From: Taxawa tesnikishii (nom. ined.)
Lineage: Eukaryota; Ascomycota; Dothideomycetes; Dothideales
Direction of reading: 5' to 3'
NCBI GenBank assembly: GCA_030247885.1
Contig: JAPDRO010000007.1
Location: 875,501-939,500 of the forward strand
DNA length: 64,000 bases
Shown here in pieces: positions 21,533 to 31,101 of this stretch. The position numbers were made by a program, and so were the translations under genes. Within the stretch, counting starts at the first letter, position 1, and each line of letters begins with the position of its first letter. A model generated the notes under the pieces. That model was given only the letters and a program-made list of their open reading frames with translations. It did not search any database and was not told where the DNA came from.

Positions 21533-24484
21533 TTATTGTTTCTCAGGAACCGCACCATCCACAACAGCCATAGGCCCAGCGTTGCCGCCATCAGTCGAGC
21601 CATTGAGCAGAGCAACAGCTGAGATGACATCGGCAGGCTCAAGTAGATGCCAGCTGGCCAGTGTCTGCTTGCTGCTCGCGCCTACGGTAACGGAGAAGAC
21701 GTGCTCAGTGGGCAACTTGGAGTTCCGTAGGGACTTGAACATGTCTGTGATACTTGTCAGCAATGCCCCACTAGACATCCTGGGGGAGATCCCAAACTTA
21801 CCTTCGTCTGTGAAGTCGTCACCGAGACACAACACAAACTCCAAAGGCTCGGATGCGTCTTTGTTGTAATCGACCACCAGCCTTTTTGCAATCTCACCCT
21901 TGTTGACAAACTTCGGCCTGACTTCCAGGTTGGCTTTGCCAGGCATAATCTCCACATCCCACTTCTTTCCAACCGTGGCCTCGAGCTGCTTCTTGCACTC
22001 CCTCGCCTGGAAGGCGCCATACTCCGGATCCGCACGACGGTAATGCCACGTCAGCGCGATCTTCTTGCGCTCGATAAAGCTGCCCTGTGTGCGCTCGGTG
22101 TACTGCTGGAAGACGTCCATAACATGCTTCTGCCACGACATGTCTTCCTTCTCCGTAAGGTTCTCCCATGAGTCGCTCTTTGGCGGGCGCATGAAGCTGC
22201 CGTGTTCGGCTGAGAGACCTAGCTCGGTAATGTGGCCCATCCATTCCTCGAGGAAAGCTTGATCGCGGCCGCTGATGATCCAGACGTTGTTTCGCGGGTC
22301 GGCGGCCAGCGTCTTCAATGTGCGGATCACACGGTCAGATGGGATGGCTGCTTGTGGATCCTTGACGATCGGTGTCAAGGTTCCATCGTAGTCGAACATG
22401 AACAAGCGCTTGCCGGCAGAACGGTATTGAGAGAGCAGTTTGGCCCGGTCGAGGGCCGGTGTGGCGAATGACTGATTGAAAGACGCGAGGTTGGTCAGCA
22501 AACGCTTGATGTAGTTGCTCGTCCAGGCTTGAATAGTGTTCGTCGTGACGTGCTTGTAGAGCTTCTGGTGAGCTGCCTGCTTCTCCTCCGTAGACATTGT
22601 CAAAGCGTGATAGATCTCATCAGCTGTACCGCCAAGGTCCCATGGGTTGATGTGAATGGCGTTTCCTAAACTGCCTGCAGTACCGGAAAATTCAGAAAGA
22701 ATGAGTGGTCCTTGCTTGTCCTTCTGGGAGATGATGTATTCCAGGCTGGTTGTATTCATGCCATCACGCACACTGGTGATCAAGCCAACGTCTGCAATAC
22801 GGAGCAAAGCAAAGTACTCCTCACGGGACAGGTATTGCGGGTAGTGCTGTACCGGGGTGAAGCTCAAAGAGCCGTAAACACCGTTGATCCTAGCGACAAG
22901 ATCGCTGATCTTGTTTGCAGTCTTGTCCTCTCCCTCATCCTTATCCTCGATGCTAGTAGGGCTGGTGACCTGGATCAAGACGACATTATCATGCCATTCA
23001 GGATGACGTTCGAGGAAGATCTCATATGCCTGCAGTTTTTGGGCGACACCTCGAACCGAATCAAGACGGTCACGGCCCACAATGATCTTTTTGCCTGCGT
23101 ATAGCTCCTGTATACCCTTGATCTTCTCGTCCACCGCAGGATCCTCGAAGGCCATAAGGTGCGTCGCAGATGCGTTGATGCCGATGGGGAACACCTCGAC
23201 CGCAACATGGGCACCATATGCGTCAACGCCATTGGCCGAAGAATCGAAGCCGAGTATCCTCGTGCAACACGATGAGAAGTGGCGGGAATAACTGTAGGCC
23301 TGGAAACCGATCATGTTGGCGCCAAGCACGCCCTCAAGTATGTCTTTTCTCCTAGTCAAGCACCGGTAAAACTCGCTGCTGGGGAAGGGCACGTGCAGGA
23401 AGAAGCCCACGTAGATACTCGGTACTCTCTGCCGAAGTAGACCAGGGAGCAGCAGAAGATGGTAATCATGGACAATGATCACATCACCCACATGGTATTC
23501 TTCAAGGATCTTGTCGGCAAAGGCCTTGTTCAGGCGATAGTAGTCTGCCCACCACGTCTTGATAGCGCGACCATCTGTCGGCTCGTTCTGCTTATAGTGG
23601 AAAAGGGTGTACAGTTCGTGTTCAGCATATTTGCGCCATTTTGCTTGATCTCTGAATGCGGCAACATTGCCGTCCTCGTCAAGTTCGTCCGGCAACCACA
23701 CTGGCACGATTTTGCCGCCATGGTCACGCTCAAGCTGCCTGTCCAGACGCTCACGATCCGCACGAGGGATCTTGATGCCTTCAGATTGTACGCCTGGTTC
23801 AACAGGCTTAGTGTGAGAGTTGACTGGAATAGGCGCGGACGCTTTGTTTAGTGGAGTGACGCCCATGGTATGCAGATCCGAGGAATCCGCAGTAGGTTGG
23901 AATGCCTGTGCCGAGTTGATCTCACCGGTCCAACCAACTAAGGTGTGGTTCCATGGCGATGAGCTGGATGCAAGATAAGAAAAGGAATCGAAAAGTGCGG
24001 AAGTGCCACGTCTGGACGACAACTGCCACTCGTTACCCTCCCCTGCATACCCGATGCTGTAGGGGACCGCGAATGCAGCGCTGATGATGGTGCCACTCAA
24101 GTTCAGGTTCGGATGAGCTGCTCTCGGATCCACGTCTGCAAGGTCTGGGTGCTGCTGGCGCTCCCCAGTCAGACTCAAACGGCGTAGCAGCTCCTCTCCT
24201 GATCGGGCGCCCTTGGCAGCTTCCGATGGAGACGTCGGCCGAGCAGAAGGGACACTCGGCAGGCCAACGCCGACATTTGCGTTCCATTGAGGGCCGGCTG
24301 TACCCTGTGAAGGCTGGAATTCCGGCTGCGAGCTGGGCTCGCTCTGGTCGCGGTTCTGGCCAAAGTAGGTGCTGCGGTCCTGTTCGAAATCGGGGGTCAC
24401 GACGGATTGTTTCATTGTATTGGACTCGGCCAACACAGGGTTTATAGAGAAAGTACGGTCATTTTGAGGCCGTCTTTGGGACAT
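21533..24484 (-). CDS. TPS2: trehalose-6-phosphate phosphatase with N-terminal synthase-like domain
   Basis: Second step of trehalose synthesis: removes phosphate from trehalose-6-phosphate, within the synthase complex. Exons 24484-21802 and 21744-21533 give 964 residues with no break. Residues 1-130 are disordered (Ser/Pro/Gln-rich). A GT20 synthase-like domain follows with VIIVHDYHLLLLPGLLRQR, VGFFLHVPFPSSEFYRCL, ANMIGFQAYSYSRHF and ISQKDKQGPLILSEFSGTAGSLG. The phosphatase domain has FDYDGTLTPI (DxDx(T/V)), WIISGRDQ and CLGDDFTDE|D, the haloacid dehalogenase acidic motif that spans the splice site. The complete DxD motif separates it from the TPS3/TSL1 regulatory subunits. An ATG 180 nt further upstream is open in frame, but the MSQRRP start fits the family better. 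Confidence 0.93.
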   Translation of the reverse strand: MSQRRPQNDRTFSINPVLAESNTMKQSVVTPDFEQDRSTYFGQNRDQSEPSSQPEFQPSQGTAGPQWNANVGVGLPSVPSARPTSPSEAAKGARSGEELLRRLSLTGERQQHPDLADVDPRAAHPNLNLSGTIISAAFAVPYSIGYAGEGNEWQLSSRRGTSALFDSFSYLASSSSPWNHTLVGWTGEINSAQAFQPTADSSDLHTMGVTPLNKASAPIPVNSHTKPVEPGVQSEGIKIPRADRERLDRQLERDHGGKIVPVWLPDELDEDGNVAAFRDQAKWRKYAEHELYTLFHYKQNEPTDGRAIKTWWADYYRLNKAFADKILEEYHVGDVIIVHDYHLLLLPGLLRQRVPSIYVGFFLHVPFPSSEFYRCLTRRKDILEGVLGANMIGFQAYSYSRHFSSCCTRILGFDSSANGVDAYGAHVAVEVFPIGINASATHLMAFEDPAVDEKIKGIQELYAGKKIIVGRDRLDSVRGVAQKLQAYEIFLERHPEWHDNVVLIQVTSPTSIEDKDEGEDKTANKISDLVARINGVYGSLSFTPVQHYPQYLSREEYFALLRIADVGLITSVRDGMNTTSLEYIISQKDKQGPLILSEFSGTAGSLGNAIHINPWDLGGTADEIYHALTMSTEEKQAAHQKLYKHVTTNTIQAWTSNYIKRLLTNLASFNQSFATPALDRAKLLSQYRSAGKRLFMFDYDGTLTPIVKDPQAAIPSDRVIRTLKTLAADPRNNVWIISGRDQAFLEEWMGHITELGLSAEHGSFMRPPKSDSWENLTEKEDMSWQKHVMDVFQQYTERTQGSFIERKKIALTWHYRRADPEYGAFQARECKKQLEATVGKKWDVEIMPGKANLEVRPKFVNKGEIAKRLVVDYNKDASEPLEFVLCLGDDFTDEGKFGISPRMSSGALLTSITDMFKSLRNSKLPTEHVFSVTVGASSKQTLASWHLLEPADVISAVALLNGSTDGGNAGPMAVVDGAVPEKQ

Positions 24485-25368
24485 GATGGCGACTGCGCGT
24501 GTAGCAGGACTGGGATAGAGTGAGTTGCAAATGAGCGTTCTAGGTATATCATCAATGTTAGTGGCGTAAGCGCGGCGCAAGCTTAGACAAGTCAGAAAGA
24601 CGTTGCAGGGATAGAGGCATAAGCCCGCAGGCCAGATTTGCGTAATGGCAATATTCTTCAGCAAGCTTTGGAGGGCTGTTTGGAGAAGTCGGCATGGCTC
24701 ACCTCTATGCAGTTGCGATTTGCGAGAAGCTCAGTGGCTGGAAGTAGCCGGGGAAGGAGAGGGATCAGCAGCAGTGTTCCGGAATAGGCGGACGTGGGGG
24801 TTACAGTAGGTGGTAAGGATAAGGCTAAGGGTAAGGTCTGCTGCAGAGCAAGGCCAGTAAAGCCAGATCAACGGAAGGACGGATCAATTTGAGAAGACAG
24901 TTGCCTTCCCACAAGGTTTAAAATCAGGGTTGAGTCGAGTCGGGCTAGGATGACATGCTTGCCAGCGTTGTTGAGGTTGAAGATTTTGGACGATATGACG
25001 GCCAAACAACGTCAGTAAGCCAGCCAGTTGCTCGGTGTGTCCAGCGCTCCGCTCCGCTCCGCCATCAGCCCTACATCCGCGACCGTTCACCGCCAACAGC
25101 CTTCCAATACATGTACATGTAGGATTCGACTCGAGATTTGGGATACAGAATCAATCCATTCAATCGTCCATAGAGTTCTACTATGTCCCAAACAGGTGCT
25201 TTTGTGCCACCATCGAGGACTCGACTTAACCCACCCGTCTTGACCCACCTACCCGTCAACGATAGCACATGCATTGGTATCGTTATCGGCTTTTTGGCTG
25301 CATGAATCGGCGTCGACATCGAACAGAAGACGCGCTTTCAAGGAGTTTTCCAGGCTAGTTCTTCTACA
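24485..25368. other. TPS2 upstream region and ISC1 downstream region
   Basis: No gene seen. Contains the four-copy GNTAAG hexamer run at 24812-24835 on the TPS2 promoter side. Confidence 0.5.
24812..24835. repeat. short hexamer array (GNTAAG)4
   Basis: Four consecutive hexamers of form G-N-TAAG, read GGTAAG, GATAAG, GCTAAG, GGTAAG, about 330 bp upstream of the TPS2 start. Too short and irregular for an interstitial telomere array. Confidence 0.6.
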
Positions 25369-26946
25369 CTACTCTCTCTTCAACGCAGCCGCAGCCGCCA
25401 TCTCTCTGGTCGTCTCTATCTCCCACTCAAACTCCTTCAGCGCCCGCAGCTCACTCCCCACAAACAGACCTCCCATCAAACCATCGATCACGCCCGCGCT
25501 CAACCCCAACGTACTCAACAGCATGAGCAAGAACGCCACGAAGTTTCTCGGGCTCCACCACGTGGCCACGAGACAGCCGATAGAGATGCAGATCTCGGTC
25601 CCGAAATGATACAATCGCAATCGCCGTTGTTTCCGCTCGCGGAGGACGTATTTCTGGATCATGGCCATGATTTCATCGTATGTTTCGAGAGGCAGGAACG
25701 CAGGCGGTTGCGACTGTGCGGTGGCGAGGGTACGAGTACTGTCTGCTTTGCTCGAGGGGCTGCTTGCAACGTCCTGCTGTGGGGCTGATGATGGCATTCG
25801 CCTGAGCGTAGTCTCGACGGAAAAGTGGTCGCTAAGCGAGCAATGCAGCGTCGAGTGTCGTTCCAACATGCCTACGTTGACGCTTTCCACTGTCCAATCC
25901 GCGCACCCGGAAGCTGGATCTCCGCCAAAGAATACGTAGTCCAATCGCTTGGCCTTGGGGTCCGGTTTTTTCCGTCCACGTGCACTTCCTCTCCCTTGTC
26001 CAGCTGTTTCTGCTGCCCCTTGTTCCACCTCCAGGTATTGTACCGACTGTCGCACGTAGTGCCGTGCTCTGCCAAACACTCGTCTGCGCTGGGAACGGGC
26101 CTTCCACGTGCTCTTTCCGCCTTACTCTCTGCGCTGCCAATAGCCGAGTCTGGATGGATTATTCGCCAGACGTCTTTGACCGGGCTATGTGTTTCGATCA
26201 AGCGATGTGCGAGCGAGAGAGGGATCATGTTGAAGTCTCCAAGGCCCAGAACCAGATGTCCACGCTCAGCGGCGTGGCGCATCAATCTGGCGATCTCCCA
26301 GGCCTGAGCTGTGCGGTGGCAGATGTAGGAATCGTTCGGTTCGCCTTCGTATGGGGCGTGTAGCTGTCGACGGATCGAAATCAGCCTGGCAATGCACGGC
26401 GCCGGTGTGATCAGTTGGGTAGCTTACGTGTGTACAGAACACCTCGACCACATCCTTCTTGCCAGGTCCGATGCGTATCCTCGCACAAGCGACTCCTTTG
26501 CCCACGAACCAATCTCCCCTGTAGAAGGCTGCCGGTCGTCCATTCAGTGGATATCTCACCATACTACTCTCTTCGATGGGCCACTTGCTCAATATTGCCA
26601 GACCGCCACCAAAAATTCCACTAAAGTAGTATTTCCCATACGGCAAGATATGCTTCGTCCGCTCACGAATGGCTAGGTAGTCCTGTTGGGTCCAACACTC
26701 CTGCAGTCCGACAATTGATGGCTGGGGATCCGCATTGGCGATCTGAGTCCCGATCTCTGAAAGCCGCTCGTGTCGGTGCTTGGATATGTATTTGAGGCCC
26801 CAGCAGTTGAGTGAGATAATACGGAGAGAGGTGGGCAGCTCCAGGGGAGAAGTGTGGCGCTGAGGCGTTTGCATGCCGTCCAGCGGGAGTGCTTCTTCGA
26901 GTGCTCTTTCAGTTGCCTGGGCCGATTTAACGGGCGCAGATGTCAT
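25369..26946 (-). CDS. ISC1: inositol phosphosphingolipid phospholipase C, ISC1 (neutral sphingomyelinase family; frame break)
   Basis: Releases ceramide from inositol phosphosphingolipids at ER and mitochondrial membranes. Exons 26946-26428 and 26363-25369. Seen: Mg-dependent phosphodiesterase motifs SLNCWGLKY, VGLQECW, FGGGLAILSKWPI, the junction THLHAPYEGEPNDSYICHR, LGLGDFNMIPLSL, KRLDYVFFGGDP and LSDHFSVE. Two C-terminal hydrophobic segments (YHFGTEICISIGCLVATWW; FVAFLLMLLSTLGLSAGVI) fit the membrane anchor. The frame changes between HVDGK and DPKAKRLDY at an A6 run (T6 at 25966-25971 on the plus strand). One more base gives VDGKKPDPKAKRLDY and a 1515-nt coding length (504 residues). All catalytic motifs are present. 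Confidence 0.92.
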
Positions 26947-27402
26947 CAGTTAAACAGCAAGAGCGTTGGCTTGGGGAGTGGAGACGGAGTGAGTAGAGTG
27001 AAAGGCAGCGCTCAGACTGTTTCACAGGTGGAATTCATCTCGTCTCCAATTGAGCTGATGTCATGCGGAGAAGTGTATGCAATCAGCAAAGGGTCCGAGA
27101 AAAGGTTCATAGAAACGAGAAGGACTCGATCATAGTACTTTGGAATCATAGTACTCTAGAGATTTGTGTCAGCAGTGCAAATGATCACGGTTAAACATAT
27201 AGCTTCGGCCGGGCTTTTCACCTGCACACATGTTTCGTAGAAACCAGTCCAAGGTCAAGGCAAGGATTACCGTATTGTACAGGAGACGCGCTTTTTCAAG
27301 CCTCGAACGCCGATCAGGCACGCCTTCCCTTTTTGGCTACGCTTCTTCCCCACGTCGCGTCGCTCCTCTCAAAAACTGTCTACTGCAACATACTGTGCCA
27401 AC
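26947..27402. promoter_or_regulatory. divergent promoter region ISC1 / SWD3
   Basis: 456 bp between two start codons pointing apart. No specific site identified. Confidence 0.5.
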
Positions 27403-28835
27403 ATGACCATCTCGACCTCTCCCGAAGCAGACTCAAGAAGACCTTCGCCCAAGAGGAAACGATCAGACTCAGAGGTTTCGCACGACGAACGCGCACCGAC
27501 CTCTCGTTCCCGAGTCGCATCCCGCCCGGCCCGTAGCCCGCCTACAGGCCTCGATGGGAACCACGATACAGATGCCGAGCACCGCTATGCTTACGAAGAC
27601 GACTCGGACGTAGACCAGAACCGCACTGGCTCGCATTCGCCTGCTGAAGAAGATGGGGATCTTCCACCAGCAGCTCCGGCCAGGCCAATATCGCTACACT
27701 ACAAACTACACATGACATTACGAGGGCATAAGAGAGGGGTTGCACAAGTCAAGTTCTCGCCTAATGGAAGACACATCGCTAGTTGCTGTAAGCATGGAGT
27801 TCGCGTGCAGAGTATAACACGTAAGCTGATGATTTTCGCAGCCGCAGACTGCACGATCAAGATCTGGGACGCAAAGACAGGCGTTCTGGTGTACAATCTC
27901 GAGGGACACCTAGCGGGTATTTCAACCATTACGTGGAATCCGGACTCGACAGTGCTGGCCTCCGGCTCAGACGACAAGTCTATACGATTGTGGGATATCA
28001 AAACTGTGCGTCCCTCTAGCCGTGTCACACACTTGCACAGTGCTGATGTGCGCCCTAGGGCAAATGTTTACCGACACCATTGATCGGCCACCACAACTAC
28101 GTCTACAGCTTGGCATTCTCACCGAAAGGCAACATGCTGGTTAGCGGCTCGTACGATGAGGCGGTGTTTCTTTGGGATGTACGTACAGCACGCGTTATGC
28201 GATCATTACCAGCGCATTCGGATCCTGTCTCTGGGGTGGACTTTGTCAGAGACGGCACTCTCGTCGCATCTTGTTCCAGTGACGGCCTGATGTAAGTATC
28301 GGGGTTGTGCATTGCCAAGCTACCTGTCGTGGACAGTTTTTCGCTAACCGTACGCAGCCGCATCTGGGATTCAGGCACAGGCCAGTGTCTGAAAACTCTC
28401 GTCCACGAGGACAACGCGCCGGTTACTTCGGTTAGCTTCTCACCAAATGGCAAGTTCGTGCTTGCCACGACCCTAGATTCATGCGTACGGTTGTGGAATT
28501 ATGTCGAAGGCCGCTGCGTCAAAACTTACCAGGGCCACCGCAATCAAAAATACAGCATCAATGCTTGCTTTGGCACCTACGGTCCTGCGACAAGCGTATC
28601 GGGGGATGAAGAGGCTCAGCCAAAGTGGGCATTCGCGGCTTGTGGTGACGAGGGTGGCAGAACAATCATCTGGGACGTCAGCACGAAAGACGTGCTTCAG
28701 GTGCTTGAAGGCCATGAAGGAGCAGTGTTAGGAGTGCACACGAGCCCAAGCAACGATGCTATAGTGACTTGTGGGCTTGACGGAACCATCAAGATCTGGA
28801 GGATAGCTAAGCCGGTCGATGGCGAGGGCGGTTAG
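27403..28835 (+). CDS. SWD3: COMPASS subunit SWD3/WDR5, WD40 propeller
   Basis: Scaffold WD40 propeller of the SET1/COMPASS histone H3K4 methyltransferase. Exons 27403-27787, 27842-28005, 28059-28291 and 28358-28835 give 419 residues. About 100 disordered residues precede seven blades. Visible blade ends include IKIWD, IRLWDIKT, VFLWDVRT, RIWDSGTG, VRLWNYVEG, IIWDVSTKD and IKIWRI. The signatures GHLAGISTITWNPDSTVLAS, GHHNYVYSLAFSPKGNM and YQGHRNQKYSI are close to WDR5. Intron 1 is 54 nt with no stop, so reading through it keeps the frame and adds 18 false residues. Other WD40 proteins are possible, but the WDR5 match is strong. Confidence 0.9.
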
Positions 28836-29258
28836 AGGTAGAACCATAGCACTGGGAGACAGAAATCTTCACCGGTGCAGAATCTCTCGGCGACTTGGGT
28901 GTAATCCACAGGCTCATACTAGTTGTTTTGAGCCCGCATGAATATCCAAATTGTCTTCACTGTAGTTTCACTTCACATGAATAAGCGCGTAGGCTTGACG
29001 GAACGGGAAAGCGGCAGAAGTCGGCCTTATCGATTGTGCGCGTCACTTCCGCTACCGCTTCCAATGTCCGCCTACCTGCCTTGAGCATACGAACACGTCC
29101 AACTGTCACCGCACGCGTACAACCTACAACGCTGTCTTGCGACCTTACAACCCTCACTATCTGCGCACGAGCAACTGAAACATATAAGTTGTTTTCTTCG
29201 CGCCGTGTTCCCTCGACCTCGGCCTCACACCTCAGCTCGTTAGCTACCAGTCGCCATC
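28836..29258. other. intergenic between SWD3 and CSN3
   Basis: Holds the SWD3 3' end and the CSN3 promoter. No gene seen. Confidence 0.5.
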
Positions 29259-30829
29259 ATGGCTGACCTTCTGGACTTTCTGCACTCCGAACCGCTCTTC
29301 GACCCAGTCAATGACACGGACAAAGAATTCGATCAGAATATTCGCCGATTTGCGTCGCAACTGAAGAAATACCCGAACAAGAGCTTTGTTGGAGAGATCA
29401 ATGGCCAAAGCATACTCATGGTAAGCGGGGCAAAGACCCGCAGGCCTGTTAGCATCGTGTCTGATGCGTGGACAGTACCTAGATCCTTCCAAGAACACGA
29501 TTGGATACCTCCACGTCCTACTTGCGTACGTCGACCGTGTTAAAAGACTCAAACTCTTCCAGACGAACTCCTTGTCCAAGTATCGCTATTCCTGGAATCA
29601 TTCGATCCTGTGCAGGCGCGTTATGTCGGAGAAGAATGGAGGACGCTGTTGGTCAACATGATAAGCGTTTCCGACCGGAATGGCACTGTAAGTCTGTATG
29701 CAGGCGTCCAACCTGTGCAATCTGACATGGAACAGGCTGCGCAAGCTATCCACCCTATTCGGACCGCCATACTACGTATGGACCCTTCTAGCAGCACCTT
29801 CACTACCAATCACCTTTACTTCCTCCGTATGTGCCTCAATGCGGGCATGCCCCGGCAGACACTACCCATTCTCGACAAAGACATCTACAGCTTTCCAGCC
29901 CAATCGCCGAAAGGAGTAGACGAGCGATATCCCTGCAGTGACCACGAAGTCAGCTGCAACTACATTACAAAGAACTCTGGAATTTCAGAACAAATCACGC
30001 CAATGCAAGTTCAGGAATATTACCTGCTGGGTGCGCACGTGTACATCGGTGTTCGACAGTATGAAAGAGCGAGGCTGTTCCTTGAGCTGGTGTTGTCATC
30101 GCCCACCCAACACGTTGCGACACCGATGATGGTCGAGGCCTACAAGAAGCTAATCCTGGTGGGCCTACTGTCACAGGGAGCCACATTCAAGCTTCCTGGA
30201 ACAATCGACCATGGTACGCTACGCACCGTGCAGCAGCTGTCGCGCGCCTATGAAGCCCTTGCGGACGCGTTTAAGAATCGTGACTTCGTAAAATTCCATG
30301 CCGAAACCGATACTGGTATCGCAATCTGGCGCGAGGACGGCAACCAAGGCATCGTAAACGAAGTTGCGGAGGCATTGAACCGCTCTCGGATCAAGGATCT
30401 TCAGAAAACATACTCTGCCCTCCCACTCGAGCGAGTTGCGATACATCTCAGTCTCTCCCAGGACAGTACTATGAGGTTGCTCACCGCCATGATCCAGCAA
30501 AATCACATTAGCGCTACCATCACGCTACCGACAGCCTCGCAACCAAACCCCGCCAACGGCACCTCTCCTTCCGCAGTTCTCCGCTTCGTACCATCCGCCT
30601 CCGCGAACGGCAACGTTTTGACTGAGGAAGCGCTGCTTCAATCTAGGGTCGAGATGATCAAGCATCTGAACGCGCAGCTGAAAGAGGCCGATCGCAAATT
30701 GAGCCTTACGAAAGAGTATATCGACTGGAAGAAGCGAAACCAGAAGGCCGATCCCGGAGACCGCATGGATACCAGCCTGGACATGCCGGGGGTTATGGCG
30801 AGGACGAGGATATGATGAGTGATGTCTAG
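29259..30829 (+). CDS. CSN3: COP9 signalosome subunit 3 (PCI protein; two frame breaks)
   Basis: Scaffold subunit of the complex that removes NEDD8 from cullins. Exons 29259-29420, 29476-29687 and 29736-30829. Seen: an alpha-solenoid with SKNTIGYLHVLLAYVDRVK, QARYVGEEWRTLLVNM, QVQEYYLLGAHVYIGVRQYERARLF, then a PCI winged-helix region (ALPLERVAIHLSL) and a C-terminal helix ALLQSRVEMIKHLNAQL. The frame breaks at AAAA 29542-29545 or AAA 29551-29553, joining KRLK to TLPDELLVQ. It breaks again at GGGGG 30788-30792, restoring an acidic tail GYGEDEDMMSDV. With both bases restored the coding length is 1470 nt (489 residues). Intron 2 (48 nt, GTAAGT/CTGAC/ACAG) has no stop and could be misread as coding. 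CSN3 is inferred from layout and size. Confidence 0.78.
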
Positions 30830-31101
30830 ATTTATGGACGAGGTAGGTGTGGCATGGTAGATGGTGTTTCTGATTTGACATGTGGCATCGCTGGGGGATG
30901 GCTTCGAAGCGCTCGGAGCTGTCCATGGCGTAATGAGCATAGCGTTGAGCGTACGATATCACTAAGCTTCTTCTAGCTGCGGCTTAGCACATGCGAATAC
31001 GAAAACGTTACAATTATGCCATCAATTAGCCCGCAGGCTCTCCTTACTATTTGGCCCCTGGTTGTTAACTTGTATCAAATACGCCACGAAGCACGTTCCC
31101 C

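Noticed and set aside
24812-24836. Interstitial telomere repeat
   Set aside because: Units are GNTAAG with varying bases, only four copies, not TTAGGG.
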